From assembly GCF_016583825.1 (NCBI RefSeq), contig NZ_NRRV01000001.1, forward strand, positions 124,001-188,000: 64,000 nt of DNA. Reading direction: 5' to 3'. The notes under the pieces are model-generated. The model searched no databases and was not told where the DNA came from. It was given only the letters and a program-made list of their open reading frames with translations. The translations under genes and the position numbers were made by a program. Numbering within the stretch: position 1 is the stretch's first letter; each line of letters begins with the position of its first letter. Shown here in pieces: positions 8,099 to 18,657 of the stretch. This stretch comes from Thiohalocapsa halophila (lineage in GTDB: Bacteria; Pseudomonadota; Gammaproteobacteria; Chromatiales; Chromatiaceae).

Positions 8099-9541
8099 TC
8101 AGAAGGCCGCCTCGCAGAGCGCCAAGAGCGTCGCCGGGAACATGCCAAGAACCAGCATGGACAGTCCATTGACGCTCACGGCGATGCGGGCATCACGCGA
8201 GCCGTCGACAGCGGCATCCAGCTCCGGCTTGTCGAAGTAGATCATCTTCACCACCCGCAGATAGTAGAAGGCGCCGACGATCGAGAACACCACTGCGACG
8301 ATGGCCAGCCACACCAGGCCGATGTCGATGACCGCCTGCAGCACCAGCAACTTTGCCATGAAGCCCACCAGCGGCGGCACCCCGGCCATCGAGAACATGA
8401 CCAGGGTCATCATCGCCGCGAGCCAGGGGTCGCGCTCGCCGAGGCCCTTGAGGTCGTCCAGGTTCTCGGCCTCGAAGCCCTGGTGGGAGATCATCACCAG
8501 CACGCCGAAGGCGCCTGCCGCCATCAGGGCATAGACCACGGCATAGAACATGGCCGCGGCATAGCCGTCCGGGGTGCCCGCCAGCAGGCCCAGGAAGATG
8601 AAGCCCACATGCGAGATGGTCGAATAGCCGAGCATGCGCTTGATGTTGCTCTGGGCGATGGCGACAACATTGCCGATGGCCAGCGACAGCACCGACAGGA
8701 TCACCAGGATCTCGGACCACTCGCTGGCCAGGCCCGGCAGGCCATCCACCAGGATGCGCACCGCCATGGCGAAGGCCGCCACCTTCGGCGCGCTGGACAG
8801 GAACAAGGCCACCGGCCCGGGCGCGCCCTGGTAGACGTCGGGAATCCACATGTGGAAGGGCACGGCTCCGAACTTGAAGGCGATGCCGATGATGACGAAC
8901 ACCAGCCCGAACACCAGGAAGCGGTTCTCCATGCCCTGGATCGCTACTGCCTCGGCCACCGGCGCGAAGCCCAGCGCCCCAGTGGCGCCGTAGAGCATGG
9001 AGATGCCATAGAGCAGCATGCCCGAGCCGAGCGCACCGAGGACGAAGTATTTCATCGCCGCCTCGGCGCCGGTGCTGGAATCCCGATTGAAGGCCACCAG
9101 CGCATACAGGCACAGCGCCAGCAGCTCCAGCCCCAGGTACATCACCAGGAAGCCGTTGGCGGAGATCATGATCAGGATGCCGAGCAGCGCGAAGAGCACC
9201 AGCACATGGAACTCGCCGACCCACATGTCGCGCTCGCGCATGTAGCGCGCCGAGTAGGCGAAGGCGAGCAGGGTCACCACCAGCACGGCACCCTTGAGCA
9301 GGTCGCTCATGGGGTCGCGCACGAAGGCATCGCCGAAGGCGTAGGTCGGCATCGGCCCCCAGGCGAGACCGACGACGCCGACGGCGGCGATGGCGATGCC
9401 CAGCCCGGCGAAGCTGATGAGCTGATTGACGTCCTTGCGCTCCTGCGGCAGGTAGAGGTCCACGATCAGCACCACGCAGGCCGTGATCAGCACCACCAGC
9501 TCCGGCAGGAGGGTGAAGAGGTCGATGGCTTGGAATCTCAT
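8099..9541 (-). CDS. nuoN: NADH-quinone oxidoreductase subunit N
   Basis: A 480-residue antiporter-like membrane subunit of complex I, last of the nuo operon. It spans the membrane about 14 times; conserved charged residues of the proton path are visible in LGLELLALCLYALVAF (Glu on TM5), a Lys in FKFGAVPFHMWIPDVYQGAP, and KRMLGYSTISHVGF. Length matches the usual 480-490. It follows nuoM with a 13-bp gap, as in standard operons. Confidence 0.97.
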   Translation of the reverse strand: MRFQAIDLFTLLPELVVLITACVVLIVDLYLPQERKDVNQLISFAGLGIAIAAVGVVGLAWGPMPTYAFGDAFVRDPMSDLLKGAVLVVTLLAFAYSARYMRERDMWVGEFHVLVLFALLGILIMISANGFLVMYLGLELLALCLYALVAFNRDSSTGAEAAMKYFVLGALGSGMLLYGISMLYGATGALGFAPVAEAVAIQGMENRFLVFGLVFVIIGIAFKFGAVPFHMWIPDVYQGAPGPVALFLSSAPKVAAFAMAVRILVDGLPGLASEWSEILVILSVLSLAIGNVVAIAQSNIKRMLGYSTISHVGFIFLGLLAGTPDGYAAAMFYAVVYALMAAGAFGVLVMISHQGFEAENLDDLKGLGERDPWLAAMMTLVMFSMAGVPPLVGFMAKLLVLQAVIDIGLVWLAIVAVVFSIVGAFYYLRVVKMIYFDKPELDAAVDGSRDARIAVSVNGLSMLVLGMFPATLLALCEAAF

Positions 9542-9554
9542 CGGCGGTTTCCTG

Positions 9555-11156
9555 TCAGTCGGCCTGCGGCGTTACCTGCGCGAGGCCCGCCGGCTGGCCG
9601 GCGGACGGCGGCGCGGCCTGCACGCGCACGGCGGCGCTCTCGGGCAGCTTGCTCACCTGCACGTGCTGCACCAAGTGCTGGATGGACGGCTCCATGACGT
9701 CCACCAGGGGCTTCGGCCAGATGCCGATGGCCAGCGTCGCCGCGGCGAGCGCGCCCAGATTCAGGGTCTCGCGGCGATTGAGGTCCTTCAGGGCCGCCAC
9801 TTGGTCGTTGCCCACGGGGCCGAAGACCACCCGCTTGACCATCCACAACGTGAAGGCCGCCGCCAAGATCAGCGTCGTGGCCGCCAGCAGCGCGTACCAG
9901 AAGTCCGCCCGGAAGCTGGCGAGGATCACCATGAACTCCCCGACGAAGCCCGACGTGCCCGGCAGCCCAGCATTGGCCATCGCAAAGAAGACCACGAAGG
10001 CCCCGAACCAGGGCATGGTGTTGATGACCCCGCCATAGTCGGCGATCTGTCGGGAGTGCATGCGATCGTAGAGCACACCGACGCACAGGAACAGCGCCCC
10101 CGAAATGAACCCGTGGGAGATCATCTGCACCATGCCGCCGGAGATGCCCATGGCGGCACCCTCGGCGCTGCCGGTGTGGCGCACGATGCTGAACACCACG
10201 AAGAAGCCCAGGGTCACGAAGCCCATGTGGGCGATAGACGAATAGGCGATGAGCTTCTTCATGTCGTCCTGCACCAGCGCCACGAAGCCGATATAGACCA
10301 CGGCGATGAGCGACAGGGCGATGATGAGCCAATCCAGCGACGCGCTGGCGTCCGGCGTAATGGGCAAGCTGAAGCGCAGGAAGCCGTAGCCGCCGATCTT
10401 GAGCATGATGGCCGCCAGGATCACCGAGCCGCCGGTGGGTGCCTCCACGTGCGCATCCGGCAACCAGGTATGCACCGGGAACATCGGCACCTTGACGGCG
10501 AAGGCGATGAGGAAGGCCAGAAAGATCAGCACCTGCGCCGTCATGCCGAGCTGGAGGCCGTGGAAGTCCGGAATGCTGAAGCTCTCGGCCTGGAAATACA
10601 TGTAGATGAGCGCCACCAACATGAACACCGAGCCGAAGAAGGTATAGAGAAAGAACTTGATGGTGGCGTAGACCCGGTTCGGGCCGCCCCAGACCCCGAT
10701 GATGAGGAACATCGGGATCAGCATCGCCTCCCAGAAGAAATAGAACAGGATGGCATCCAGGGCGGAGAAGACGCCCACCATGATGCCTTCCATGATCAGG
10801 AAGGCGCCCATGTAATAGGACGGCCGATAGCTGATCACCTCCCAGCCGGCGACGATCACGAAGATGGTCACGAAGGTGGTCAGCAGGATCAGCGGCATGG
10901 AGATGCCATCGACCCCCAGGTAGTACTCGACGTTGATCGCCGGGATCCATTGGGCGCGCTCCACGAACTGCATGTCGGCGGTGCCCGCCTCGAACAGCAG
11001 CCAAAGCGGCAGGCTCGCCAGGAAGGCCGCCACGGCCACGCCAAGCGCGATGCGCTTGGTTTGCTCGGCGTTCTTGTCGCCGTTGGCGATCACCGCCAGG
11101 CCGCCGATGATGGGCAGCCAGATGACCAGCGTCAGCCAGGGGAATTGGGGCAGCAT
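9555..11156 (-). CDS. nuoM: NADH-quinone oxidoreductase subunit M
   Basis: A 533-residue antiporter-like subunit of the membrane arm of complex I. Visible hallmarks are FFWEAMLIPMFLIIGVWGG (conserved Glu), FAVKVPMFPVHTWLPDAHVEAPT (Lys and His of the proton channel) and DDMKKLIAYSSIAHMGFV. The C-terminal ~45 residues are Ala/Pro-rich and slightly longer than in E. coli NuoM (509). Located between nuoL and nuoN with short gaps on the same strand. Confidence 0.97.
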   Translation of the reverse strand: MLPQFPWLTLVIWLPIIGGLAVIANGDKNAEQTKRIALGVAVAAFLASLPLWLLFEAGTADMQFVERAQWIPAINVEYYLGVDGISMPLILLTTFVTIFVIVAGWEVISYRPSYYMGAFLIMEGIMVGVFSALDAILFYFFWEAMLIPMFLIIGVWGGPNRVYATIKFFLYTFFGSVFMLVALIYMYFQAESFSIPDFHGLQLGMTAQVLIFLAFLIAFAVKVPMFPVHTWLPDAHVEAPTGGSVILAAIMLKIGGYGFLRFSLPITPDASASLDWLIIALSLIAVVYIGFVALVQDDMKKLIAYSSIAHMGFVTLGFFVVFSIVRHTGSAEGAAMGISGGMVQMISHGFISGALFLCVGVLYDRMHSRQIADYGGVINTMPWFGAFVVFFAMANAGLPGTSGFVGEFMVILASFRADFWYALLAATTLILAAAFTLWMVKRVVFGPVGNDQVAALKDLNRRETLNLGALAAATLAIGIWPKPLVDVMEPSIQHLVQHVQVSKLPESAAVRVQAAPPSAGQPAGLAQVTPQAD

Positions 11157-11183
11157 CCGGGTGTGACTCCTTGCTCGTTATGC

Positions 11184-13178
11184 TCAGAAGGCGACGAAGA
11201 GCGTCAGCAGCGCCACCAGGCCCACGATCATCGCAATGGCGTAGTGGTAGAGGTAGCCGGTCTGCAGGTGGCGCATCACCCCTGCCAGATAGCCCACCAT
11301 ACGCGCCGAGCCGTTGACCACGGCGCCATCGATCAGCGTGCGGTCACCGGTCTTCCACAGGAAGCGGCCGATGTCGAGCCCGCCGCCGGCGAAGACCTTT
11401 TGGTTGAAGTCGTCGAAGCCGTACTTGTCCTGCAGCACCCGGGTGAGCCAGCCGCCCTTGGCCTGAAGCTCGGCATCGATGCTCGGATTGCGCTTGTGCA
11501 ACACCAGCCAGACCACTGTCGCCAGCACCAGCCCGCCCATGGACAGCCAGAACGGCAGTGCACCCATACCGTGCAGGATGAACGCCACCTGCCCATGCCA
11601 GTGCTCCGCCAGGTGGTGCAGGGAGTCGTGCTCGGGCTTGACGTAGATGGCGTCGCCGAGCCAGTTGTTGACCAACAGGGGCTCAACAGTCAGCCAGCCG
11701 ATGGCGATGGAGGGCACCGCCAGCGCAATCAGCGGCACGGTGACCACCCAGGGCGTCTCGTGCAGGTGCGAGCGGGTGTGCTCGTCCATGCGCGGCTTGC
11801 CGTGGAAGACCAGGTAGTACATCCGGAAGCTGTAGAGCGCCGTCACGAAGGCGCCGACGGTGAGCAGCAGCCAGGCGATGCCGGCGCCGACGATATGGGA
11901 ATCACCCACCGCCTCGATGATGGCGTCCTTGGAGAAGAAGCCGGAGAAGCCCGGAAAGGCGATGAGCGCCAGGGAGCCGATGAGCGCCGTGGCCCAGGTG
12001 ATGGGCATGTACTTGCGAAGCCCGCCCATGTTGCGGATGTCCTGATCATGGTGCATCGCGATGATCACCGACCCCGCCGCCAGGAACAGCAGCGCCTTGA
12101 AGAAGGCATGGGTCATGAGGTGGAAGATGCCGGCGGCATAGGCCGACGCGCCCAGGGCCGCGGTCATGTAGCCGAGCTGCGAGAGGGTCGAGTAGGCCAC
12201 CACCCGCTTGATGTCGTTCTGCACCAGGCCGATGAGCCCCATGAAAAAGGCGGTGATGGCCCCCACCAGCAGCACGAAGGACAGCGCGGTGGCCGAGAGC
12301 TCGAACAGCGGCGACATCCGCGCCACCATGAAGATGCCGGCCGTGACCATGGTGGCGGCATGGATCAGCGCCGAGATGGGCGTCGGGCCTTCCATGGAAT
12401 CCGGCAGCCAGACATGCAGCGGCACCTGTGCCGACTTCCCCATGGCGCCGATAAAGAGCAGGATGCACACCAGCGTCATCAGCGACACGCCACCGAAGAC
12501 GGCCACTTGCGTATCCGCCAGCTCGGGGGCCTTGGCGAAGACCTCGGCATAGTCCATGGAGCCGAAATACATGCCGATGGCGGCGATGCCCAGGATAAAC
12601 CCGAAGTCACCCACCCGGTTCACCAGAAAGGCCTTGAGGTTGGCGAAGATTGCGGACTCCCGCACCGACCAGAAGCCGATCAACAGATAGGATACCAGGC
12701 CCACCGCCTCCCAGCCGAAGAACAACTGCATGAAGTTGTTCGACATCACCAGCATCAGCATGGAGAAGGTGAACAGCGAGATATAGGCGAAGAAGCGCTG
12801 ATAGCTGTTGCGCCCGGTGAGCGCCCCCTCCGGCCAGTTGTGGTCGTCGTCGGCCATGTAGCCAATGGTGTAGACATGCACCATCAGCGACACGAAGGTC
12901 ACGGTGGCCATCATCAGCGCCGTCAGCCGGTCCACCAGGAAGCCGATCTCGAAGTGCATGCCGTCGGACACCAGCCAAGTGTAGACGGCGCCGTTGAAGG
13001 TCTGGGCGTCGCCCCAGATGAAGCGCGCCAGCACCCACAGCGACAGCACGGCGGACACACCCACGCCGGCGATGGTGGCCCGATGCGACCAGACCCGGCC
13101 GATGCGACCGCCGAAGAAGCCGGCGGCGATGGCGCCCGCCAGCGGCGCCAGCACAATGATGAGATAGATGAGCTTCAT
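11184..13178 (-). CDS. nuoL: NADH-quinone oxidoreductase subunit L
   Basis: A 664-residue antiporter-like subunit at the distal end of the complex I membrane arm, including the long C-terminal lateral helix that braces the arm. Diagnostic segments are FFGWEAVGLVSYLLIGFW, GKSAQVPLHVWLPDSMEGPTP and NDIKRVVAYSTLSQLGYM. The length is near the usual 610-660. nuoK ends 5 bp upstream, and nuoM starts 27 bp downstream. Confidence 0.97.
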   Translation of the reverse strand: MKLIYLIIVLAPLAGAIAAGFFGGRIGRVWSHRATIAGVGVSAVLSLWVLARFIWGDAQTFNGAVYTWLVSDGMHFEIGFLVDRLTALMMATVTFVSLMVHVYTIGYMADDDHNWPEGALTGRNSYQRFFAYISLFTFSMLMLVMSNNFMQLFFGWEAVGLVSYLLIGFWSVRESAIFANLKAFLVNRVGDFGFILGIAAIGMYFGSMDYAEVFAKAPELADTQVAVFGGVSLMTLVCILLFIGAMGKSAQVPLHVWLPDSMEGPTPISALIHAATMVTAGIFMVARMSPLFELSATALSFVLLVGAITAFFMGLIGLVQNDIKRVVAYSTLSQLGYMTAALGASAYAAGIFHLMTHAFFKALLFLAAGSVIIAMHHDQDIRNMGGLRKYMPITWATALIGSLALIAFPGFSGFFSKDAIIEAVGDSHIVGAGIAWLLLTVGAFVTALYSFRMYYLVFHGKPRMDEHTRSHLHETPWVVTVPLIALAVPSIAIGWLTVEPLLVNNWLGDAIYVKPEHDSLHHLAEHWHGQVAFILHGMGALPFWLSMGGLVLATVVWLVLHKRNPSIDAELQAKGGWLTRVLQDKYGFDDFNQKVFAGGGLDIGRFLWKTGDRTLIDGAVVNGSARMVGYLAGVMRHLQTGYLYHYAIAMIVGLVALLTLFVAF

Positions 13179-13183
13179 CGCCG

Positions 13184-13489
13184 TCAGCCCTTCAGCAGGT
13201 CGAGGTCATCGACGTTGATGGTGCCCCGGGCGCGGAACAGCACCACCAGGATGGCAAGACCGATGGCGGCCTCGGCGGCGGCGACGGTGAGGATGAAGAA
13301 CACGAAGATCTGCCCGGCCCCGTCCTGCAGGAAATGCGAGAAGGCGACGAAGTTCATGTTCACCGCAAGCAGCATCAGCTCGATGCACATCAAGAGCACA
13401 ATGACATTCTTGCGGTTCAGGAAGATGCCCGCCACCGAAATGGAAAAAAGCACGGCGCCGAGCAGCAGATAATCCGAGAGCGCAATCAT
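13184..13489 (-). CDS. nuoK: NADH-quinone oxidoreductase subunit K
   Basis: A 101-residue, three-helix subunit of complex I, the normal length. The two conserved membrane Glu residues are present in [15 protein letters not shown] and [14 protein letters not shown]. Its ATG overlaps the nuoJ stop by 4 bp (ATGA at 13486-13489), giving translational coupling. Confidence 0.97.
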   Translation of the reverse strand: MIALSDYLLLGAVLFSISVAGIFLNRKNVIVLLMCIELMLLAVNMNFVAFSHFLQDGAGQIFVFFILTVAAAEAAIGLAILVVLFRARGTINVDDLDLLKG

Positions 13490-14154
13490 GGCGCCATCTC
13501 CTTGTCCTCGTCGTTCTGTGTCTTGGGCTCCTCGGCGGCCACCGGCCGCGGGATCTGCTCCGCCGGCATGGAGACCATGCGAATGCGATCCGGCCCTTTA
13601 CGCACCTTCACCTGCACGCCCGGGTCCAGATACTTGGTGTCCGGGCGCCGGCGCAGCGTCAGCCGTATGGCCGCGACGATGGCCACCAGCAGGATCACCG
13701 CGGCGATCTCGAACTGATAGACGTAGACGGTGTACAGGTTGAGCCCCAGCTCCGAGGTGTTGCTGAAGTCCGCGGGCTTGGGCGCCGGCTTGGGGAAGGC
13801 CTCGAGGCCGAAGCTCGACGGTCCCAGCACCAGAAAGAGGTTGAACACCATGAGCGCGGCGATGCCCAAGCCCAGCGGCAGATGCTTGATGAATTGCGCA
13901 CGCATCGCCGCGATGTCGACATCCAGCATCATGACGACGAACAGGAACAGCACCATGACGGCGCCGACGTACACCAGCACCAGCGCAATGCCGAGGAACT
14001 CGGCCTCGATGAGCAGCCACAGCGCCGCGCTGCTGGCGAAGGCGAGCACCAGATAGAGCACGGCGTGCACCGGGTTGCGACGGGTCACGACCATCCCCGC
14101 TGCGAATACGGTTATGGCCGCGAACACGTAGAACAGAAACTTCTCGAAACCCAT
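13486..14154 (-). CDS. nuoJ: NADH-quinone oxidoreductase subunit J
   Basis: A 222-residue membrane subunit of complex I with five helices in the first ~165 residues (ANPVHAVL-like [33 protein letters not shown]). A hydrophilic, Lys/Asp-rich tail follows ([13 protein letters not shown] end). E. coli NuoJ is 184 residues, so the tail is an extension. It is preceded by a 204-bp untranslated gap after nuoI that carries GC-rich imperfect repeats but no gene. Confidence 0.95.
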   Translation of the reverse strand: MGFEKFLFYVFAAITVFAAGMVVTRRNPVHAVLYLVLAFASSAALWLLIEAEFLGIALVLVYVGAVMVLFLFVVMMLDVDIAAMRAQFIKHLPLGLGIAALMVFNLFLVLGPSSFGLEAFPKPAPKPADFSNTSELGLNLYTVYVYQFEIAAVILLVAIVAAIRLTLRRRPDTKYLDPGVQVKVRKGPDRIRMVSMPAEQIPRPVAAEEPKTQNDEDKEMAP

Positions 14155-14358
14155 GGGATATCCGCTGCTGAGCCCGGGCGATCGTCCATGATCGCATCCG
14201 GGCGGAGATGGCGCTCGAAAACGGCGCCGCGCAGAAGGGGATGGCTGCGCGCGCCGCGCTAGCCTGTTGTGCGCTCGGGCGCGGCGCGCTCGGCCTTGCG
14301 GAGCGGGCGGCGCGCTCGCGCCCGCACCGTTGCGGCTCGGATTGCCGTTACCGCGACC

Positions 14359-14850
14359 TCAGCGATAGGGCGCATCCGCGGCGCGGGCCGCGGCGATGTC
14401 GGCCTCGTACTTGTCCCCCACGGCGAGGAGCTTGTCCTTGGTCATGATGTTCTCGCCGCGATTTTCGAAATGATATTCGTAGATGCCGGTCTCGACGATG
14501 GAGTCCACCGGGCAGGACTCCTCGCAGAAGCCGCAGTAGATGCACTTGAACAGGTCGATATCGTACCGCGTCGTCCGCCGCGAGCCATCGGCGCGGGGCT
14601 CCGCCTCGATGGTGATGGCCAGCGCCGGGCAGGTCGCCTCGCAGAGCTTGCAGGCGATGCAGCGCTCCTCGCCGTTGGGATAGCGGCGCAGGGCATGCAG
14701 TCCGCGGAAGCGCGGCGAGATGGGCGCCTTCTCCTCCGGATACTGGACCGTGAACTTGCGCTTGAAGAGGTAGCGACCCGTGAGCCCCATGCCGCGGAGC
14801 AGCTCCGTCAGCAGCAGGCTGTCGACGTATTGGCGTGCGGTGTCAAGCAT
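14359..14850 (-). CDS. nuoI: NADH-quinone oxidoreductase subunit I (2x4Fe-4S)
   Basis: A 163-residue ferredoxin-like subunit that carries clusters N6a and N6b between NuoG and NuoB. Both CxxCxxCxxxCP motifs are intact: [12 protein letters not shown] near residue 61 and [12 protein letters not shown] near 107. Start is the ATG at 14850 ([11 protein letters not shown]), which gives the family's normal length. The frame stays open for 52 more codons upstream through a heptad repeat array, with a TTG at 15006, but that extension is repeat-encoded. No Shine-Dalgarno precedes the ATG; the repeat array begins 2 bp away. Confidence 0.95.
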   Translation of the reverse strand: MLDTARQYVDSLLLTELLRGMGLTGRYLFKRKFTVQYPEEKAPISPRFRGLHALRRYPNGEERCIACKLCEATCPALAITIEAEPRADGSRRTTRYDIDLFKCIYCGFCEESCPVDSIVETGIYEYHFENRGENIMTKDKLLAVGDKYEADIAAARAADAPYR

Positions 14851-14852
14851 AG

Positions 14853-15011
14853 TGTCGGGTGTCGGGTGTCGGGTGTCGGGTGTCGGGTGTCGAGTATCGA
14901 GTTGCGAGTTTCGGGTTTCGAGTTTCGAGGATCGAGTACCGAGGACGGCGTCCAGGCTGTGTCGGAGCCCGCGGCCTTGTTCTTCCTCGTCACTCGCAAC
15001 TCGCAACTCGC
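14853..15011. repeat. heptanucleotide repeat array between nuoH and nuoI
   Basis: From 14853 to 14943 there are 13 head-to-tail 7-bp units, five exact TGTCGGG followed by eight degenerate ones of form NNNCGRG. After a 40-bp unique spacer, 14984-15011 holds four units of the opposite orientation (TCCTCGT, CACTCGC, AACTCGC, AACTCGC). The inverted arms could fold into a long imperfect hairpin in the nuo mRNA. The array ends 2 bp from the nuoI ATG on one side and 3 bp from the nuoH stop on the other. A related array occurs at 38864-38986. Confidence 0.85.
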
Positions 15012-15013
15012 CA

Positions 15014-16048
15014 TCAATTCCACCACGGCGGCAGGCCCACCAGCACGGCTAGGGCCACCACCAGGATCCAGACGATCGTGATGGGGATGAAGACCTTCCA
15101 GCCCAGGCGCATGATCTGGTCGTAGCGGTAGCGCGGGAAGGTCGCCCGCAGCCACAGGAACACGAACATGAAGAAGAAGGTCTTCAGCACGATCCAGACG
15201 ATGCCGGGCACCCAGGCGGTGGCCGCCCCGAGCACCGGAATGCCCTGCAAGGGCGACAGCCAGCCGCCGAAGAAGAGCAGCGTCGTCAACATGGCGATCA
15301 GCACCATGTTGGCGTACTCGGCGAGGAAGAAGATCGCGAAGGCCATGCCGGAGTACTCGACATGGAATCCGGCGACGATCTCGGACTCGCCCTCGGCGAC
15401 ATCGAAGGGGGCGCGGTTGGTCTCGGCGACGCCGGAGATGAAGTAGACGCCGAACAACGGCAGCAGAGGCAGCCAGAACCAGGTCAGGAAGCTGCCGGAC
15501 TGGGCCTCGACGATGGCGCTCAGGTTCAGGCTGCCGGCGGCCACCAGCACCCCCACCAGTGCAAAGCCCATGGCGATCTCGTAGGCCACGATCTGCGCCG
15601 CCGCGCGCATGGCCCCCAGCAGCGCGTATTTGGAGTTGGACGCCCAGCCGGCGATGATGACGCCGTAGACGCCTAGCGAGGTCAGCGCCAGCACGTACAG
15701 CAGCCCGGCGTTGATGTCCGCCAGCACCACGCCGGCATCGAAGGGCACCACGGCCCAGGCCGCCAGCGCCGGCACGATGGAGATCAGCGGCGCCAGCAGG
15801 AACAGGCCCTTGTTGGCCTTGCTCGGGACGATGATCTCCTTCACCAGGAGCTTCAGCGCGTCGGCGATGGGCTGGAGCAGTCCGCGCCAGCCCACCCGGT
15901 TGGGGCCGATGCGCACCTGGATGTAGCCGATGACCTTGCGCTCGGCGTAGGTGTAGTAGGCCACCACGCCGAGCAGCGGCAGGACGATGGTCATGGCCGC
16001 GATAATGCTCTGAAGCGGCAGCGGCAGGGCATTCCAGAGATCCATCAT
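15014..16048 (-). CDS. nuoH: NADH-quinone oxidoreductase subunit H
   Basis: A 344-residue membrane subunit that forms much of the quinone-binding chamber of complex I. Visible hallmarks are [20 protein letters not shown] near residue 35, [20 protein letters not shown] near 215 and [19 protein letters not shown] near 305. The start is set at an ATGATG whose first ATG overlaps the nuoG stop (ATGA at 16045-16048). Confidence 0.97.
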   Translation of the reverse strand: MMDLWNALPLPLQSIIAAMTIVLPLLGVVAYYTYAERKVIGYIQVRIGPNRVGWRGLLQPIADALKLLVKEIIVPSKANKGLFLLAPLISIVPALAAWAVVPFDAGVVLADINAGLLYVLALTSLGVYGVIIAGWASNSKYALLGAMRAAAQIVAYEIAMGFALVGVLVAAGSLNLSAIVEAQSGSFLTWFWLPLLPLFGVYFISGVAETNRAPFDVAEGESEIVAGFHVEYSGMAFAIFFLAEYANMVLIAMLTTLLFFGGWLSPLQGIPVLGAATAWVPGIVWIVLKTFFFMFVFLWLRATFPRYRYDQIMRLGWKVFIPITIVWILVVALAVLVGLPPWWN

Positions 16049-18507
16049 GCCGGCTGCCCTCCGAGCATCTGGGTGGCGGCGAGCTGCGAGGCGTCGGCCT
16101 TGGCAACGGCGATGGGTCCCATTGCCGGGCCGAGGACGCCGCTGCCGGGCACCGCCGCCGGCACGCGGGCGGCGCCCGGCGCCACGGCATCGTCGATCAC
16201 CACCGGCACCACGGTATGGCGCTCGCCCTGGGCCACCTCGGCGGCATCGCCGTCGGCGAGACCGAGGCCGGCGGCGGTATCCGGATGCAGATGCAGCGCC
16301 AGGGGCTCGGCCAGCGGCGTGTGCTGAAGCGCCGGCGCCGCGCGCACCGTTTGATCCCCCGCGTAGATGGGCACATTGCCCACGCGCATCAGCCCGTCGG
16401 GCGCCGGCAGCGGCTGTTTCAGACCGTAGTCGCCACGGCGGGCGTTGTCCGGCTGAGTCCCGCCGTCGCAGACCTGCGCGCCCCCGCCCCGGGTCTGCGC
16501 ACACAGCGCGGCCAGCTCGTCGTGCACCTGCTTGCCGCTGCTGTAGTGAAAGCCGTCCAGCTCCAGTATGTTGCCCAGCACCCGCAGCACCTTCCACCCG
16601 GGACGGGCGTCGCCCGCCGGCGGCACGGCACCCTGGAAGCGCTGCCAACGCCCTTCGGCGTTGACGAAGGTGCCGGAGGTCTCGGCGAAAGCGGCGATGG
16701 GCAGCAGGATGTCGCAGGCCGCCTCGAGGTCCGGCGTGCGGAAGGCGCTGCAGCCGATGACCTGCGCCGCGCCCGCCAGCGCCTCCCGCGCACGCGACGG
16801 ATCAAACAGGTCCAGCTCCGGCGACAGCCCCCAGAGCACATAGGTCTGGCGGGGCTCGGTGATCATCGCCAGCGCATCCAGCCCGGGCGCCTCCAACGCC
16901 TGCGCACCCGGCCCGAGGTGCGGCGCGGCACCGGCGAGGGCGGCACCGACGCTGTTGGCCGCCACCGGCAGGAAGCCGAGCCGGCAGCCGGCGGCATCGG
17001 CCACCAGGTAGGCCAGCTCCTTCAGCAGGGTGTAGTCCGGGTCCGCCTCGGCCAGGGCGCCCAAGAGCACCAGGCCGCGGCCCTGCTCGCCGGCGGCTCG
17101 GAGCTCCTCGGCGAGGCGCGTCTCGGCCTCGGCGGGCTGCGCACCCGAAATCAAGCTGCCGGCGGCCCCCTCGGCACTGGCGGACAGCGCTCGGGCCACG
17201 GCGGCCAGGCGCACGCTGAGGCGCCCGGGCGGTGCCGTGAGTTGTCGCGCCGGATGGGTCAGCGCCAGCTCATAGGGGTTCAAAAAGCTGACGGCGGCAT
17301 CGTCCAGCACCGCTTTGCGCAGCCGATGGGCCAGCAGCGGCTGCTCCTGGCGAATGTCGCTGCCCACCACGAGCACGGCCTGCTGGCGCTCCAGCTCGGC
17401 GATGGGCAGGCCGAGCCAGGGTACGGCGGGATCGGCGCGATCGCCGCGGAAGTCCTGCCGGCGCAGTCGGGTGTCGATGTGGCGCCCGCCGAGGCCGCGC
17501 AGCAGGCGCTGGGCCAGATAGGCCTCCTCCAGCGTCGCATTGGGCGCCATGAGCCAGCCGATCTGGTCCGGGTCGGACCCGCGCAGCACATCGGCCGTCA
17601 GATGCAGGGCTGCCTGCCAGTCCAGGGCCTCCCAGGTGCCGTCGGCACGCTTGCGCAGGGGCTCGGTGAGCCGGGTATCGCTGCTCAAGCCCTCGTAGCT
17701 GAAGCGGTCGCGGTCGGAGATCCAGGTCTCGTTGACCGGCTCGTTGTCCCGCGGGTGCACGCGCATGACCTGCTCGCCGCGGATGTGCAGGTACAGGTTG
17801 GAGCCCACCGCGTCGTGGGGCGCGATACCCTCCTCGGACGTGAGCTCCCAGGCCCTTGCCGTGAACCGGTAGGGCTTGGAGGTCAGCGCGCCCACCGGGC
17901 ACAGGTCGATGACGTTGCCGGAGAGCTCGTGCGCCACCGCACTCTCGACATAGGTGCCGATGCGCATGTCCTCGCCGCGGCCCGTAGCGCCGAGCTCGCG
18001 CACACCGGCGATCTCCGCACCGAAGCGCACGCAGCGGGTGCAGTGGATGCAGCGGGTCATGTCCGTGGCGATCAGCGGCCCCAGGTCCTCGTCCTTGACC
18101 ACGCGCTTGCGCTCGGAGAAGCGCGAGACGTCTTCGCCATAGCCCATGGAGACGTCCTGCAGCTCGCACTCGCCGCCCTGATCGCAGATGGGGCAGTCCA
18201 GCGGGTGGTTGATGAGCAGGAACTCCATGGTGCCGCGCTGGGCGTCCAGCGCCTTCGCCGAGCGCGTCTGCACCTTCATGCCCTCGGCCACCGGCGTGGC
18301 GCAGGCGGGCACGGGCTTGGGGAAGGGCCGTCCGCCGGCTTCCGCTTCCACCAGGCACATGCGGCAATTGGCCGCAATGGAGAGCTTCTCGTGGTAGCAG
18401 AAGCGCGGAATCGGGATACCCTCGCGGTCGGCCACTGCGATGATCATCTCGCCGGCGGCCGCCTCGCAGGTCCGGCCGTCGATCTCGATGCTGATCTGCT
18501 CCGCCAT
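16045..18507 (-). CDS. nuoG: NADH-quinone oxidoreductase subunit G
   Basis: An 820-residue Fe-S subunit of the peripheral arm. The N-terminus has a 2Fe-2S domain ([15 protein letters not shown]), then [14 protein letters not shown] and [16 protein letters not shown] with [15 protein letters not shown] for the 4Fe-4S clusters, then a molybdopterin-oxidoreductase-like domain. The Cys set of the extra N7 cluster seen in E. coli appears absent (HDAVGSN at that place). Start at MAEQISIEI (18507) was chosen because the 17 codons upstream do not resemble the family. Downstream, nuoH overlaps by 4 bp. Confidence 0.96.
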   Translation of the reverse strand: MAEQISIEIDGRTCEAAAGEMIIAVADREGIPIPRFCYHEKLSIAANCRMCLVEAEAGGRPFPKPVPACATPVAEGMKVQTRSAKALDAQRGTMEFLLINHPLDCPICDQGGECELQDVSMGYGEDVSRFSERKRVVKDEDLGPLIATDMTRCIHCTRCVRFGAEIAGVRELGATGRGEDMRIGTYVESAVAHELSGNVIDLCPVGALTSKPYRFTARAWELTSEEGIAPHDAVGSNLYLHIRGEQVMRVHPRDNEPVNETWISDRDRFSYEGLSSDTRLTEPLRKRADGTWEALDWQAALHLTADVLRGSDPDQIGWLMAPNATLEEAYLAQRLLRGLGGRHIDTRLRRQDFRGDRADPAVPWLGLPIAELERQQAVLVVGSDIRQEQPLLAHRLRKAVLDDAAVSFLNPYELALTHPARQLTAPPGRLSVRLAAVARALSASAEGAAGSLISGAQPAEAETRLAEELRAAGEQGRGLVLLGALAEADPDYTLLKELAYLVADAAGCRLGFLPVAANSVGAALAGAAPHLGPGAQALEAPGLDALAMITEPRQTYVLWGLSPELDLFDPSRAREALAGAAQVIGCSAFRTPDLEAACDILLPIAAFAETSGTFVNAEGRWQRFQGAVPPAGDARPGWKVLRVLGNILELDGFHYSSGKQVHDELAALCAQTRGGGAQVCDGGTQPDNARRGDYGLKQPLPAPDGLMRVGNVPIYAGDQTVRAAPALQHTPLAEPLALHLHPDTAAGLGLADGDAAEVAQGERHTVVPVVIDDAVAPGAARVPAAVPGSGVLGPAMGPIAVAKADASQLAATQMLGGQPA

Positions 18508-18657
18508 GATGGTCTGCTTCCGCTCCAAGGCCCATTCGGGGCTGCTGGTTGTAGGCACCCATCCTTTGGGATCTGTCTCGCTTTGAGCCGGGCCCGTGCT
18601 GACGCCAGCCCGGCGGCGGCGTGCGGCGGCCGCGCCGACCGCCGCGAGCCGTTCGAC

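Noticed and set aside
9483-13472. 1329-codon open frame on the plus strand across nuoN-nuoL
   Set aside because: It is antisense to three certain complex I genes; its His/Gln/Arg/Asp-rich translation is the shadow expected from GC-rich codon bias.
14851-15006. N-terminal extension of NuoI from TTG 15006
   Set aside because: Encoded mostly by the heptad array and longer than the family; kept only as an initiation question.
14853-15011. CRISPR-like array
   Set aside because: Units are 7 bp with no spacers, arms are inverted, and no cas genes are present.
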